Counted from the first letter of the stretch, positions 9,252 through 18,416 are shown. The stretch: 64,000 nt of DNA from Rhodocyclaceae bacterium (GCA_016791115.1 JAEUNL010000008.1:1-64000); one strand, 5' to 3'. The notes: a model not told the origin generated them from the letters alone. Made by a program: numbers and translations.

Positions 9252-10424
9252 ATGCAGACAATGACCGGAACGAACGCGTTCGCTACCTTGAACGGCGACC
9301 GGGTCACCTGGGACAGGGTACGGGGTGACCGACTTGCACTCCTTTATCGGCAATCGCTGCAGGCTGCGGTCGTCAGCCTGTTGGTCGCCTGCCTCGTCTG
9401 CCTGACTTTCTGGGCCGAGGGAGACCGCGTGCGCGTCGCGACATGGCTGGGTCTGGTCATGCTCTCATCCGTGGTGCGCATGGCGCTGTTTGCGCGCTAC
9501 CACCGCAAGGCGCCCGGCAATGCCGAGATCCTTGCCTGGGAGAAACCGTACCTCGTGACGCTGCTGATCTCATCGCTGATCTGGGGCGTAGGCATCGTCT
9601 GGGCAATGCCGCGCGAATCGCTGCTGCATGAAGCCGTAGCCTTCGGCTTCCTGATGGGCATGGCCGGCGGCGCACTTTCGGTTTACTCGGCGATCCGATT
9701 GCTGGCGCTGGCCACGATCACGGCCATCCTGCTGCCGCTGACGCTGTGGATGCTGGCTGAAGGTGGCGCGATCCGCCTCAGCATGGCCGTCGCCGCGGTG
9801 CTCTACTTTCTGTCGGCGCTGCGGGCGACCAGCGTGCTGTCGAGTTCGTTGCAGCAGAACTTCGAAAAGACCTATGCGCTGCACGAGGCGAAGGAAGCCG
9901 CCGAGCGTCTGGCAAGCACCGACGTGCTGACCGGCCTCAGCAACCGCCGCGCGTTCTTCGAGCACGCAGCCATCACTTTCCACTACTGCCGGCGCAACAA
10001 CAAGCCGGTCGCCGCGATGTTGATCGACATCGACCAGTTCAAGCGCATCAACGATACGCGTGGGCATGCCGTGGGCGATCTCGCCCTGCAACACGTGGCG
10101 CAAAAGCTGCGGGCGGTGCTGCGCAAGTCCGACCTGTGCTGCCGGCTCGGCGGCGAGGAGTTCGCGGTGCTGCTGCCGGATACGCAGCTCGCCGACGCGC
10201 GCCACGTCGCCGAAAAACTGCGCGTCGCGATCGCGGATCAGCCGCTGCCCTTACCGGGGGCGAGCATGCCGCTATCCGTCACGGTAAGCGTGGGCGTCGC
10301 GGAAGGCTGCGGCGAACTCGAAGCCCTGCTGGAACGTGCGGACACGGCGATGTACGCCGCCAAGCATGCCGGGCGCAACCGTGTCGCGACGCCACGCGAG
10401 AGCGGCGACAGCGCGAACGACTGA
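9252..10424 (+). CDS. Membrane-anchored diguanylate cyclase (GGDEF)
   Basis: About 390 residues. The N-terminal half holds five to six hydrophobic segments (about residues 30-190, no known sensor domain). The C-terminal half is a GGDEF domain: STDVLTGLSNRRAFFEHA, IDIDQFKRINDTRGHAVGD and the active-site CRLGGEEFAVLLPD. An RxxD inhibitory site (RKSD) stands exactly five residues before GGEEF, so feedback inhibition by c-di-GMP is likely. Product is c-di-GMP, made at the inner membrane. The start is uncertain: ATG at 9252, ATG at 9261 or GTG at 9237 are all possible and none has a strong ribosome binding site. Confidence 0.88.
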   Translation: MQTMTGTNAFATLNGDRVTWDRVRGDRLALLYRQSLQAAVVSLLVACLVCLTFWAEGDRVRVATWLGLVMLSSVVRMALFARYHRKAPGNAEILAWEKPYLVTLLISSLIWGVGIVWAMPRESLLHEAVAFGFLMGMAGGALSVYSAIRLLALATITAILLPLTLWMLAEGGAIRLSMAVAAVLYFLSALRATSVLSSSLQQNFEKTYALHEAKEAAERLASTDVLTGLSNRRAFFEHAAITFHYCRRNNKPVAAMLIDIDQFKRINDTRGHAVGDLALQHVAQKLRAVLRKSDLCCRLGGEEFAVLLPDTQLADARHVAEKLRVAIADQPLPLPGASMPLSVTVSVGVAEGCGELEALLERADTAMYAAKHAGRNRVATPRESGDSAND

Positions 10425-10511
10425 GTGTCGCGTGCGCCGTCAGGTCGGGCCTGGGCGCGTGCCTGTCGCGGCCTGCGGTGGCCGCAGGCACATTCTTGCT
10501 ATCCTCGCGCC

Positions 10512-11288
10512 GTGTTCCGGCAATTGCGCATTCTCCTGCTGCTGCTCGTGCTCGCGACTGTCGCCGTCGGCGCCTGGCGCGAAAGGGCGCGCGCCACCGA
10601 CTGGCAAGGCTCGCTGCAGGTGGCGGTGTACCCGATCGCAGCGGACGATTCGGCGATCACGCGTGACTACATCGCAAGCCTCACCGACGGCCACTTCGAG
10701 GACATCGAGACCTGGATCGAGGGTGAAGCACGAAGCTATGGCGTGGCGACACTGCGCCCGGTCGACATCACGCTCGCAAGGCGAGTCGATAATCTGCCCC
10801 CGGCGGCGCCGCCGACCCGAAGCGGAATCGATGTCGTGCGCTGGAGCCTCGCATTGCGCTACTGGGCGTGGCGCAACGACCAGGATCACAGGCCCAAGCC
10901 GCAGGTCAAGCTGTACGTCATCTTCCACGATCCGGCACGTGTCGGCTCGGTACCGCACTCCCTCGGCCTGGAGAAGGGCCTGATCGGCGTCGTGCATGCT
11001 TACGCCAGCCGCGTGCAGGCGGCGCAGAACAACGTGGTCATTGCCCATGAACTGCTGCACACGCTGGGTGCGAGCGACAAATACGACCCGGCGAGCAACC
11101 TGCCGCTGTACCCGATCGGCTATGCCGAGCCGCAGCGCAGGCCGCTCCATCCGCAGTCCCACGCCGAGATCATGGCGGGCCGCACGCCGCTATCGATCGC
11201 CGAGGCGCTGATGCCCGAGAGCGTCTTCGACACCGTGATCGGTGCCGCCACCGCAGCCGAAATCCGGCTCACCCAACCGCCCCCCTAA
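10512..11288 (+). CDS. Membrane-anchored protein with zinc-peptidase HExxH motif
   Basis: A 258-residue protein starting with one hydrophobic segment (RQLRILLLLLVLATVAVGAW), probably a membrane anchor or signal sequence. Near residue 179 it has VIAHELLHTLGASDKYD: an HExxH zinc site in a helix, as in metzincin-like and related metallopeptidases. The downstream LPLYPIGYAEPQRRPLHPQSHAEIMAG may supply a third ligand. I do not recognise a named peptidase family. GTG at 10512 is taken as start because the anchor begins there; an upstream ORF extension is low-quality. Activity is inferred from the motif only. Confidence 0.7.
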   Translation: MFRQLRILLLLLVLATVAVGAWRERARATDWQGSLQVAVYPIAADDSAITRDYIASLTDGHFEDIETWIEGEARSYGVATLRPVDITLARRVDNLPPAAPPTRSGIDVVRWSLALRYWAWRNDQDHRPKPQVKLYVIFHDPARVGSVPHSLGLEKGLIGVVHAYASRVQAAQNNVVIAHELLHTLGASDKYDPASNLPLYPIGYAEPQRRPLHPQSHAEIMAGRTPLSIAEALMPESVFDTVIGAATAAEIRLTQPPP

Positions 11289-11339
11289 ACACTCCCACGC
11301 CGAGACGGGGCTGCCCTGCAAGGCGCATGTTCAGCGGCA

Positions 11340-11440
11340 CTCCAGGCATGCCGTGCCACGTACCGCATGGATCGGACCTCCTGGCGGTGCCATGCCGGAA
11401 ATCGCCAGCCGGCGCGCCTTGCGAAGCAATTGCCTGACGG
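11340..11440. repeat. Intergenic repeat, GCATGGAT family, copy 1
   Basis: Gap between two convergent genes. It contains GCATGGATCGGACCTCCTGG followed by a CATGCCGG element and GCGCGCCTTGC. The same arrangement of GCATGGAT, a CCAG/CTGG element and CATGCC recurs in seven other gaps of this window (see findings). Confidence 0.55.
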
Positions 11441-11461
11441 ATGCAAGCACGCTCGCCAAGG

Positions 11462-11491
11462 AAAAAAAAAGGCCACGGGATTGCCGTGGCC
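11462..11491 (-). terminator. Rho-independent terminator of prpE
   Basis: On the minus strand GGCCACGG, a short loop and CCGTGGCC form a strong hairpin followed by a run of nine T. It lies 45 bases after the prpE stop codon. Confidence 0.9.
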
Positions 11492-11535
11492 TCGGTTTGC
11501 CGGTCGCGCAGGGTGGCGCGCGAACGGGGCGAAAA

Positions 11536-13431
11536 CTACTTGGGTGCGACCGCGCCCTTGATCTGCTCGATGCCGGCCTGGTCGTCGAGCGTGGTCAGGT
11601 CGCCTGGATCGCGCCCTTCGGCGATTGCCTGGATCGAGCGGCGCAGCACCTTGCCGGAACGCGTCTTGGGCAGCTGGTTGATGATGTGAACGCGCGCCGG
11701 GCGGCCGATCGCGCCGAGCGCAGCATCGACCTTGCCCATGATCTCCTTCTCCAGTGCGGCGCGCTGTTCCGCCGTTTCGGCCTTGGACGGATCCTTCAGC
11801 ACCGCGAATGCGAGCGGCATCTGGCCCTTGAGCTGGTCGGCGATGCCGACCACGGCGCATTCGGCGACTGCCGGGTGGCTGCCGATCGCCTCTTCGATCT
11901 CGCGCGTGCCGAGACGATGGCCGGCTACGTTGATCACGTCGTCAGTGCGCCCGAGGATGAAGAAATAGCCGTCCTTGTCGCGGATGCCCCAGTCGAACGT
12001 TGAATAGAACTGCGCGTTCGGGAAGCTGGTGAAGTAGGTCTTGACGAAGCGTTCGTCCTGGCCCCACACGGTGGTCAGGCAGCCGGGCGGGAGCGGCGGC
12101 ACGACGGCGACGACACCTTTCTCGTCGGCACCAGTGATCTCGGAACCATCCTCGCGCAACAGCTTGACGTTGTAGCCGTAGGCCGGGAAAGCCGGCGAGC
12201 CGGGCTTGGTCGGCGTCTTCTCGACACCAGGCAGCGACGAGAGGATCGCCCAGCCGGTTTCTGTCTGCCAGTAGTGGTCATATACCGGCAGGCCGAGTTC
12301 GCCTTCGATCCAGCGGTGCGTGGTTTCATCGAGCGGTTCGCCCGCAAGGAACACGTGGCGCAGCGAGGAGATGTCGTACTTCTTCAAATAGGCCGGATCC
12401 TGCTTCTTCAGCACCCGGATCGCGGTCGGTGCCGAGAACATCACCGTCACCTTGTAGTCCTGCACGATCTTCCACCAGATGCCGGGATCGGGGCGGATCG
12501 GCAGGCCTTCGTAGCAGACCGTGGCCATGCCGCAAATCAGCGGACCGTAAACGATGTAAGAATGGCCAACGACCCAGCCGATGTCGGACGTCGAGAAGTA
12601 CGCCTCGCCCGGGTTGCCGCAGTAGATGTGTTTCATCGTCGACGCCAGCGCGACGGTGTACCCGCCGGTGTCACGCTGCACGCCCTTGGGTTTGCCGGTG
12701 GTGCCCGAGGTGTACAGGATGTACGACGGATGCGAGGACTCGACCCAGACGCAATCGACCCTGGTTTCCATTTCCTGCGCGCGCAGGGTAGCGTAATCCA
12801 TGTCGCGGCCGGCAACGGTCGGCATTTCCTTGTCCAGCCCGCGATTGACGATCAGCACCTTCTCTGGCGGCGTGGCAGCGAGGCGCAGCGATTCATCGAC
12901 CAGATGCTTGTAGGGCACGGCCTTGCCGCCGCGCATGCCGGCATCGGAAGTGACCATGACCTTCGGGGTGGCATCGTCGATGCGGGTGGCCAGCGAATTC
13001 GCCGCAAAACCGCCGAAGACCACCGAGTGGATCGCGCCGATGCGCACCGTGGCCAGCATCGCGAAAATGGCCTCGGGAATCATCGGCATGTAGATCAGCA
13101 CGCGATCGCCCTTGCCAACGCCGAGGCGCTGCAGCACCGCGGCCATGCGCTGCACTTCGGCGTGCAGTTCGCGGAAGGAGTAGACCTTCTCGGTATTGGT
13201 TTCGGTCGAGACGAAGATCAACGCCGGTTGGTCGGCGCGCTCGGCGAGGTGGCGATCGACCGCGTTGTAGCAGAGGTTGGTTTCACCGCCGACGAACCAC
13301 TTGGTGAAGGGCGGCTTGGAATAATCCAAGACCGACTGGAACGGCTTGTGCCAATGAACCAGATTGGCCTGCTCACCCCAGAATGCCTCGGGCTGTTCGA
13401 TCGACTTGCGATGAAACTCGGCGTAATTCAT
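11536..13431 (-). CDS. prpE: Propionate--CoA ligase (propionyl-CoA synthetase)
   Basis: A 631-residue AMP-forming ligase: propionate + ATP + CoA to propionyl-CoA, the entry step of propionate use via the methylcitrate cycle. The start MNYAEFHRKSIEQPEAFW and the stretch HWHKPFQSVLDYSKPPFTKWF are characteristic of PrpE rather than acetyl-CoA synthetase. The P-loop YTSGTTGKPKGVQRD, the A8 hinge and the catalytic lysine in LPKTRSGKVLRR are present. GGAGGGGAAA directly precedes the ATG at 13431; an earlier in-frame ATG is less likely. The gene stands alone, without prpBC nearby, and ends in a clear terminator. Confidence 0.93.
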   Translation of the reverse strand: MNYAEFHRKSIEQPEAFWGEQANLVHWHKPFQSVLDYSKPPFTKWFVGGETNLCYNAVDRHLAERADQPALIFVSTETNTEKVYSFRELHAEVQRMAAVLQRLGVGKGDRVLIYMPMIPEAIFAMLATVRIGAIHSVVFGGFAANSLATRIDDATPKVMVTSDAGMRGGKAVPYKHLVDESLRLAATPPEKVLIVNRGLDKEMPTVAGRDMDYATLRAQEMETRVDCVWVESSHPSYILYTSGTTGKPKGVQRDTGGYTVALASTMKHIYCGNPGEAYFSTSDIGWVVGHSYIVYGPLICGMATVCYEGLPIRPDPGIWWKIVQDYKVTVMFSAPTAIRVLKKQDPAYLKKYDISSLRHVFLAGEPLDETTHRWIEGELGLPVYDHYWQTETGWAILSSLPGVEKTPTKPGSPAFPAYGYNVKLLREDGSEITGADEKGVVAVVPPLPPGCLTTVWGQDERFVKTYFTSFPNAQFYSTFDWGIRDKDGYFFILGRTDDVINVAGHRLGTREIEEAIGSHPAVAECAVVGIADQLKGQMPLAFAVLKDPSKAETAEQRAALEKEIMGKVDAALGAIGRPARVHIINQLPKTRSGKVLRRSIQAIAEGRDPGDLTTLDDQAGIEQIKGAVAPK

Positions 13432-13490
13432 TTTCCCCTCCATCGTTGATCTTGTGGATAACACGGAGCGGAAATGCTACGGAGCAAGGC

Positions 13491-14654
13491 TTACGACTTG
13501 CTTGCATCCCCCTCCGCGTCTGCCTTGACCCGTGCCTCGATGACCGCAACCGGAATGCCGAATCCGTATTCCTGCTCGGCCAGACGCAACAGCGGAACCA
13601 GATCCCGCAGCAGGTCGGGCAATTGCGCGCGCACCTCGTCGGCGGCATCCGATCGCAACATGACCAGCGCCTGTTCGACCCCGACAGCATAGCGCGACTT
13701 CCCGCCGGAACGGACAATGCCCCCCGTCCCGACCACCTGGTTGCCGCCCGCAGCACGCCCGGACGCGACGCGATCCTGCCCGACTGCGATCAGGTCCGAC
13801 AGGGTTTCCGTCTTGTCCGCAATACTATTTGCCAGGCCGACGGTGAGACTGATATGGATCAATTCGCCGCGATAATTCATCGCCAGTCCGGCGATGGCCT
13901 GACGCAGGCGGTTGGCAAATGCGCCGCAGGCCTCGAGATTGATCGAGGGCGAGACCACCACGAACTGGCACTCGCCCTGCTGCGCGACGGTGTCCTCGCG
14001 CCGCACGCGCGTGCTGAGAATCTTCGACAGCTTGCGCACGATCAGCATGCTGACCTGTCGGCCGTGACGGGATATCAGCTCGTCGAATCGATCGACCTCC
14101 ACCACCATGACGGAAAGCTCGCTGTTGTGGCGACGTGCCAAGGCAAGCGCCTGCTCGCCCTGATGCTTGAGGTATTCGTTGGTTGCCAGCCCGGAACCCG
14201 GATCGACGGTGGCCTGCTTGGCCAGCGCTTCGCGGCTTTCCTCGAGTTCACGCCGCGCCTGGGCAAGACGGCACAGCGCATCGATGCGCGCCAGCAATTC
14301 GACGTTGCCGATGCCCTTGTTGATGAAGTCGGTCGCGCCCAGTTCCTTGGCACGAATGCGTGCGGCGTCCTCCTCGTCACCGGAAATCACGATCACCGGG
14401 ATTTCCTGCACGCGGCTGACCTTGGAGGCGCGAATGCGCTGCAGCAGTTCGAAGCCGTCGAGCTTCGGCATGCTGATATCGGAGATCACCACCTGGATCG
14501 ATGGATCGAGCAGCAGCGTCTGCCAGCCCGCTTCGCCATCGGGTTCTTCCCGAAAATCATACGTACCCTTGATGTGCTTGATGATCGACGCACGGACGAT
14601 GCGCGAGTCGTCGATGATCAATACGCGAGGAAGCGCCGGCGCGTTATCGCTCAT
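13491..14654 (-). CDS. Response regulator with degenerate GGDEF domain
   Basis: 387 residues. The N-terminal receiver domain is intact: LIIDDSRIVR (acidic pocket), the phospho-acceptor in VVISDISMPKLDGFELL, and VIVISGDEED with ATDFINKG (switch Thr/Ser and Lys). The second domain has the GGDEF fold (TVDPGSGLATNEYLKHQGEQ, VMVVEVDRFDELISRHG), but the active-site loop reads QQGECQFVVV instead of GGDEF. It is therefore probably not a cyclase and may bind c-di-GMP or GTP. No histidine kinase gene is adjacent. The start at MSDNAPALPR is chosen because the receiver domain begins right after it. Confidence 0.87.
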   Translation of the reverse strand: MSDNAPALPRVLIIDDSRIVRASIIKHIKGTYDFREEPDGEAGWQTLLLDPSIQVVISDISMPKLDGFELLQRIRASKVSRVQEIPVIVISGDEEDAARIRAKELGATDFINKGIGNVELLARIDALCRLAQARRELEESREALAKQATVDPGSGLATNEYLKHQGEQALALARRHNSELSVMVVEVDRFDELISRHGRQVSMLIVRKLSKILSTRVRREDTVAQQGECQFVVVSPSINLEACGAFANRLRQAIAGLAMNYRGELIHISLTVGLANSIADKTETLSDLIAVGQDRVASGRAAGGNQVVGTGGIVRSGGKSRYAVGVEQALVMLRSDAADEVRAQLPDLLRDLVPLLRLAEQEYGFGIPVAVIEARVKADAEGDASKS

Positions 14655-14861
14655 GGGTGATTGAAGTCGATTTTTCGAAATTTGGGGCACCGGGCCCGGA
14701 ATGAATTCGATTATAACCCTGCCCGCCTTTATTGATAGCGCCGAAAGTTAATCGGGTGCCGCAAGATTTCGTTGCAACGTATTGCGTAACAGAGAATTTC
14801 TGCGCAAGGCATTGCAGGCAGGGGTTTACGCCGACGATGCCGTGCCGATATAGTGCCGGCC

Positions 14862-15389
14862 ATGCCGAAACACCGCCCCCGTTCCCGCCAACATCTGATC
14901 GCCGCCTTGTTCGGGGCTGCGATTCTGTTGGGCGTGAATCCCGCCGCGCTTGCCGAAGAGGCGGAGACGCCCGCGAAGCCATCCTTTATCGAACGCGCTT
15001 CGGCCGGTGCACACGAGATGGCGATGAATGCGCTCTCGCTGCTCGGCGTCAATTATCGCTACGGCGGCGACTCTCCCGATAGTGGATTCGACTGTAGCGG
15101 CATGGTCCGCCACGTGGTGCGCAGTGCGCTCGGACTCGATCTGCCGCGCACCGCACGCGAAATGTCGCGGATCGGACAGCATATCCAGCTCGACGACCTA
15201 AAACCGGGCGACCTGGTATTTTTCAATACGATGCGCCGCGCGTTCTCTCACGTGGGCATCTATCTTGGCGACAACCGATTCGTTCATGCCCCGTCGAAGG
15301 GTGGCGAAATCCGCATCGACGACTTGAACAATCGCTACTGGGTCGCACGCTTCGAAGGCGCGCGCCGCCTCCCAGCCGAGGCGCAATAG
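14862..15389 (+). CDS. NlpC/P60-family cell-wall endopeptidase
   Basis: A 175-residue exported hydrolase likely to cut peptidoglycan stem peptides. The N-terminus is basic and then hydrophobic (LIAALFGAAILLGVNPAALA), a signal peptide. The catalytic triad of the family is visible: Cys78 in DSGFDCSGMV, His130 in FSHVGIYLG and His142 in RFVHAPS. Fold landmarks LGVNYRYGG and LKPGDLVFFN are also present. Single-gene unit; an alternative GTG three codons upstream exists. Confidence 0.9.
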   Translation: MPKHRPRSRQHLIAALFGAAILLGVNPAALAEEAETPAKPSFIERASAGAHEMAMNALSLLGVNYRYGGDSPDSGFDCSGMVRHVVRSALGLDLPRTAREMSRIGQHIQLDDLKPGDLVFFNTMRRAFSHVGIYLGDNRFVHAPSKGGEIRIDDLNNRYWVARFEGARRLPAEAQ

Positions 15390-15479
15390 GGCAATCTCGC
15401 CCCAATGATTCGCAGCCCCTTGGCGTTGCGCAGCACGGCCGCATGGTCAGGCGAGCAAGAAACCCTAACGACTTATTCA

Positions 15480-15514
15480 AATGAGAATGGATTGCGATTC
15501 GGAATCATTCTTGT
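15480..15514. promoter_or_regulatory. Possible Fur box upstream of fbpA
   Basis: A strongly AT-leaning stretch with repeated GAAT/ATTC blocks (ATGAGAATGGATTGCGATTC followed by GGAATCATTCTTG) in an otherwise GC-rich gap, ending about 47 bases before the fbpA start. It resembles overlapping Fur hexamers but no perfect 19-bp site is present. The identity of the downstream gene makes iron control likely. Confidence 0.45.
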
Positions 15515-15560
15515 TAAAGTCACGCCACTAACCTCCACCCGCTTTCGACGGAGTTTTCGC

Positions 15561-16583
15561 ATGAAACTGCGTGTTGTAACTGTCCTGCTCGGCTGCCTCG
15601 CCGCCGTTCCGTTCGCCTCGGCCAATGCCCAGGAAAAGGTCCTCAATCTCTACTCGGCCCGGCACTACCAGACCGACGAGGCGCTCTACGCCAATTTCAC
15701 CAAACAGACCGGCATCAAGATCAATCGCATCGAGGGCAAGGAAGAAGAACTACTCGAACGAATCAAGAACGAAGGTGCGAACAGCCCTGCCGACGTGTTC
15801 ATCACCGTCGATGCGGCGCGGCTCGAAATCGCCGACAGTCTCGGATTGTTCGCTCCGGTGAAATCGAAACTTCTCGAGGAACGCATTCCCGACAACCTGC
15901 GCACGCCGACCTGGATGGCGTTTTCCACGCGTGCTCGCGTGATCGTCTACAACAAGGTTGCGGTCAAGGCCGAAGACGTGCAGTACTACGAGGATCTGGC
16001 GTCGCCCAAGCTCAAGGGCCAGGTATGCTCACGATCCGGGGCACATCCCTACAATCTCTCGCTCGGCTCGGCCCTGATCTCCCATGACGGTGAAGCCAAG
16101 GCCGAGGAATGGGCGCGCGGCGTCGTCGCCAACTTCGCCCGCTCGCCGAAGGGCGGCGACACCGATCAGTTGCGCGCAGTCGCGGCAGGCGAGTGCGGCG
16201 TGACGATCTCGAACACCTACTATCTGGTACGCTTGATGCGTTCCGACAAACCCGAAGACCGCAAGGTCGTCCAGGCGATCGGCGTCGCATGGCCAAACCA
16301 GAAATCCTGGGGCACGCACGTCAACATCTCTGGTGCGGGCGTCCTGAAGAACGCGCCGAACAAGGATGCCGCGCTCAAGTTCATGGAATACCTCGCAAGC
16401 GACGAGGCGCAGGGCTACTTCGCCAACGGCAACAACGAATGGCCGGTGGTCAAGAGCGCCGTGGTCAAGAATCCCGAACTCGACGCGCTGGGCAAATTCA
16501 AGGCCGACACACTGCCGATTGGACAACTCGCGAAAAACACCGCGCTGGCCCAGAAGATTTTCGACCGCGCCGGCTTTCGCTAA
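15561..16583 (+). CDS. fbpA: Ferric-iron ABC transporter, periplasmic binding protein
   Basis: A 340-residue FbpA/FutA-type protein that binds Fe3+ in the periplasm. The signal peptide MKLRVVTVLLGCLAAVPFASANA is followed by VLNLYSARHYQTDEALYANF, the usual start of the mature protein. The paired tyrosines that bind iron are in TISNTYYLVRL. Other family landmarks are NSPADVFITVDAARL and SWGTHVNISGAGVL. The permease gene lies convergently just downstream and the ATPase gene beyond it, so the three-gene system is split into separate transcription units. An AT-rich Fur-like site precedes the gene. Confidence 0.92.
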   Translation: MKLRVVTVLLGCLAAVPFASANAQEKVLNLYSARHYQTDEALYANFTKQTGIKINRIEGKEEELLERIKNEGANSPADVFITVDAARLEIADSLGLFAPVKSKLLEERIPDNLRTPTWMAFSTRARVIVYNKVAVKAEDVQYYEDLASPKLKGQVCSRSGAHPYNLSLGSALISHDGEAKAEEWARGVVANFARSPKGGDTDQLRAVAAGECGVTISNTYYLVRLMRSDKPEDRKVVQAIGVAWPNQKSWGTHVNISGAGVLKNAPNKDAALKFMEYLASDEAQGYFANGNNEWPVVKSAVVKNPELDALGKFKADTLPIGQLAKNTALAQKIFDRAGFR

Positions 16584-16605
16584 GCGCCAACCGTCAGAGG
16601 ACACG

Positions 16606-16629
16606 AACCCCGCCTCACGCGGGGTTTTT
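16606..16629. terminator. Bidirectional terminator between fbpA and fbpB
   Basis: AACCCCGC, a five-base loop and GCGGGGTT form a hairpin with T residues on the plus side; on the minus strand the stem is preceded by A residues. It separates the convergent fbpA and fbpB genes and overlaps the fbpB stop codon at its edge. Confidence 0.85.
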
Positions 16630-18311
16630 CATGCCCGGCGCGATTGCGCAATCTGCCGCGACAGCACGATGAGCGGCAACACGCCGACCGCGACGATCGT
16701 AAGCGCCGAGGTCGAAGCCTCGGCAAGGCGCTCGTCAGCCGCCAGCGTATAGGCCTGGGTCGCGAGCGTATCGAAATTGAACGGCCGCATGACCAGCGTT
16801 GCCGGCAGTTCCTTCATCACATCCACGAAAACCAGCAGGCCGGCGGTCAGCAGGCTGCCGCGCAGCAGCGGAACATGCACGTGACGCAGGGTCTCGCCCT
16901 GCGTATGGCCGAGGCTGCGCGCGGCATCGTCCATGCTGGGCGTGATCTTGCCGAGACTGGCCTCCACCGTCTGCAGGGCCACAGTGAGGAAACGTGCGAG
17001 GTAGGCGAACACCAGCGCCGCAACACTGCCGGTGAGCAGCAAGCCAGGATTGCTGCCCGTAACGTGGACGATCAACTGCGCCAGCGCATTGTCGAGCCGC
17101 GTGACCGGAATCAGCACACCCACCGCAATGACCGATCCGGGGACGGCGTATCCGAGTCCGACGACGCGCGTGGCGAGCAGGGTCGGCACGCTCCGGTAGA
17201 TCCTGTTCGCATAGGCCAGCACAATTGCGAGCATTACAGCCAGAGCCGACGCCAGCGCAGCAAGCGTGAAACTGTTGCCGGCCAGTTGAACGAACCGGCT
17301 GCCGAACTGCGCATCCCCTTCGGTCAGGGCCATTTCGAGCAACAGCCCGCCCGGCACCAGAAAACCCAGCGTCAGCGGAACCATGCAGCCGGCGAAAGCG
17401 AGTGCCGCGCGCCAGCCGTGCAGCGGCCGTCCACCGTGCGGCTTGCGACGGCCCGTGGTGTTGTGAAAGCGCGCCCGCCCGCGGGTCACGCGCTCCAGCG
17501 TCAGCACGAGCACAACGAAACCGAGCAGCAGCATCGACAACTGCGCGGCGGCGATGCGGTCGCCGAGCGAGAACCAGGCGCGGTAGATGCCGGTAGTGAA
17601 CGTCTGCACCGCGAAGTAGGACACGGTGCCATAATCGGCCAGGGTTTCCATCAGCGCCAGCGCCACGCCGCCCGCGATCGCCGGCCGCGCCAGAGGAAGC
17701 GACACGCGGAAGAAGCTCTCCCACGCCCCGAGGCCGAGCGACCGCGAAACTTCGAGCATGCCGCCCGCGCGTTCGAGAAACGCGGTGCGGGCGAGCAGAT
17801 AAACATACGGATAGAGCACGAGGATGAACATGACGATCGCGCCGCCCGTCGTGCGCACGTCGGGAAACCAGTAGTCGCCACGTCGCCAGCCGAAGGCCTC
17901 GCGCAGCCACGTCTGCACCGGCCCGACGAACTGCAGCAGGTCGGTATACGTGTAGGCCATGACATAGGCGGGCACCGCGAGCGGCAGGACGAGCGCCCAG
18001 TCGAACACGCGCCGGCCGGGAAAATCGAGCATCGTGGTCAGCCAGGCCGCGCCAACGCCGAGTGCCGCTGCACCGAACCCGACCCCGATACACAACCAGA
18101 GCGTCGTCATCACGTACTCTGGAAGCACCGTCGACGCGAGATGCGACCAGGTGTCGCCCGTCCCGCCGAGAAAGACGTTCGACCCGACCGACACGACCGG
18201 CGCGGCAACCAATGCCGCGATGAGCATCGCCCCTGCGACCAACCAGGATGGGCGGCGCGGAATGCCTGCGTGGGCTGACGGGGTACCGATCGCTGCAGCG
18301 TTCGAACTCAT
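16629..18311 (-). CDS. fbpB: Ferric-iron ABC transporter, fused permease
   Basis: A 560-residue inner-membrane permease made of two homologous halves with about twelve transmembrane segments, as in FbpB/SfuB. Each half has an EAA-like loop that contacts the ATPase: LEVSRSLGLGAWESFFRVSLPLARPAI and MDDAARSLGHTQGETLRHVHVPLLRGS. It moves Fe3+ delivered by FbpA using ATP hydrolysis by FbpC. The start MSSNAAAIG is taken because the first membrane segment follows about 25 residues later; it lacks a strong ribosome binding site, so an upstream start is possible. It faces fbpA convergently and fbpC divergently. Confidence 0.9.
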   Translation of the reverse strand: MSSNAAAIGTPSAHAGIPRRPSWLVAGAMLIAALVAAPVVSVGSNVFLGGTGDTWSHLASTVLPEYVMTTLWLCIGVGFGAAALGVGAAWLTTMLDFPGRRVFDWALVLPLAVPAYVMAYTYTDLLQFVGPVQTWLREAFGWRRGDYWFPDVRTTGGAIVMFILVLYPYVYLLARTAFLERAGGMLEVSRSLGLGAWESFFRVSLPLARPAIAGGVALALMETLADYGTVSYFAVQTFTTGIYRAWFSLGDRIAAAQLSMLLLGFVVLVLTLERVTRGRARFHNTTGRRKPHGGRPLHGWRAALAFAGCMVPLTLGFLVPGGLLLEMALTEGDAQFGSRFVQLAGNSFTLAALASALAVMLAIVLAYANRIYRSVPTLLATRVVGLGYAVPGSVIAVGVLIPVTRLDNALAQLIVHVTGSNPGLLLTGSVAALVFAYLARFLTVALQTVEASLGKITPSMDDAARSLGHTQGETLRHVHVPLLRGSLLTAGLLVFVDVMKELPATLVMRPFNFDTLATQAYTLAADERLAEASTSALTIVAVGVLPLIVLSRQIAQSRRA

Positions 18312-18416
18312 CGAAAGTCGGAAGAAGGCAATGCGGACGAAACCGGAAACAAGCGGGAGCCGTCCGACCAGATTGCGAATTATAATCGACTGCAACTCCC
18401 GGCTTCATTCGACACG
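18312..18416. promoter_or_regulatory. Divergent promoter region between fbpB and fbpC
   Basis: 105 bases between divergent start codons. A TATAAT at 18381-18386 sits about 30 bases before the fbpC ATG and could be its -10 element. It is embedded in the AT-rich GCGAATTATAATCG, which may also serve iron-dependent repression, but no clear Fur consensus can be shown. No obvious -35 was found. Confidence 0.4.

Noticed and set aside
11536-13431. Acetyl-CoA synthetase assignment
   Set aside because: The N-terminal signature and the GKPKGVQRDTGGY context fit propionyl-CoA synthetase better.
12274-13449. 391-codon open frame on the plus strand
   Set aside because: Antisense shadow of prpE; composition is His/Arg/Gly-rich and no domain is recognisable.
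16644-18278. 544-codon plus-strand open frame
   Set aside because: Lies fully antisense to the fbpB permease and reads as Arg/Gln/His-rich nonsense, as expected for the reverse of a hydrophobic gene.
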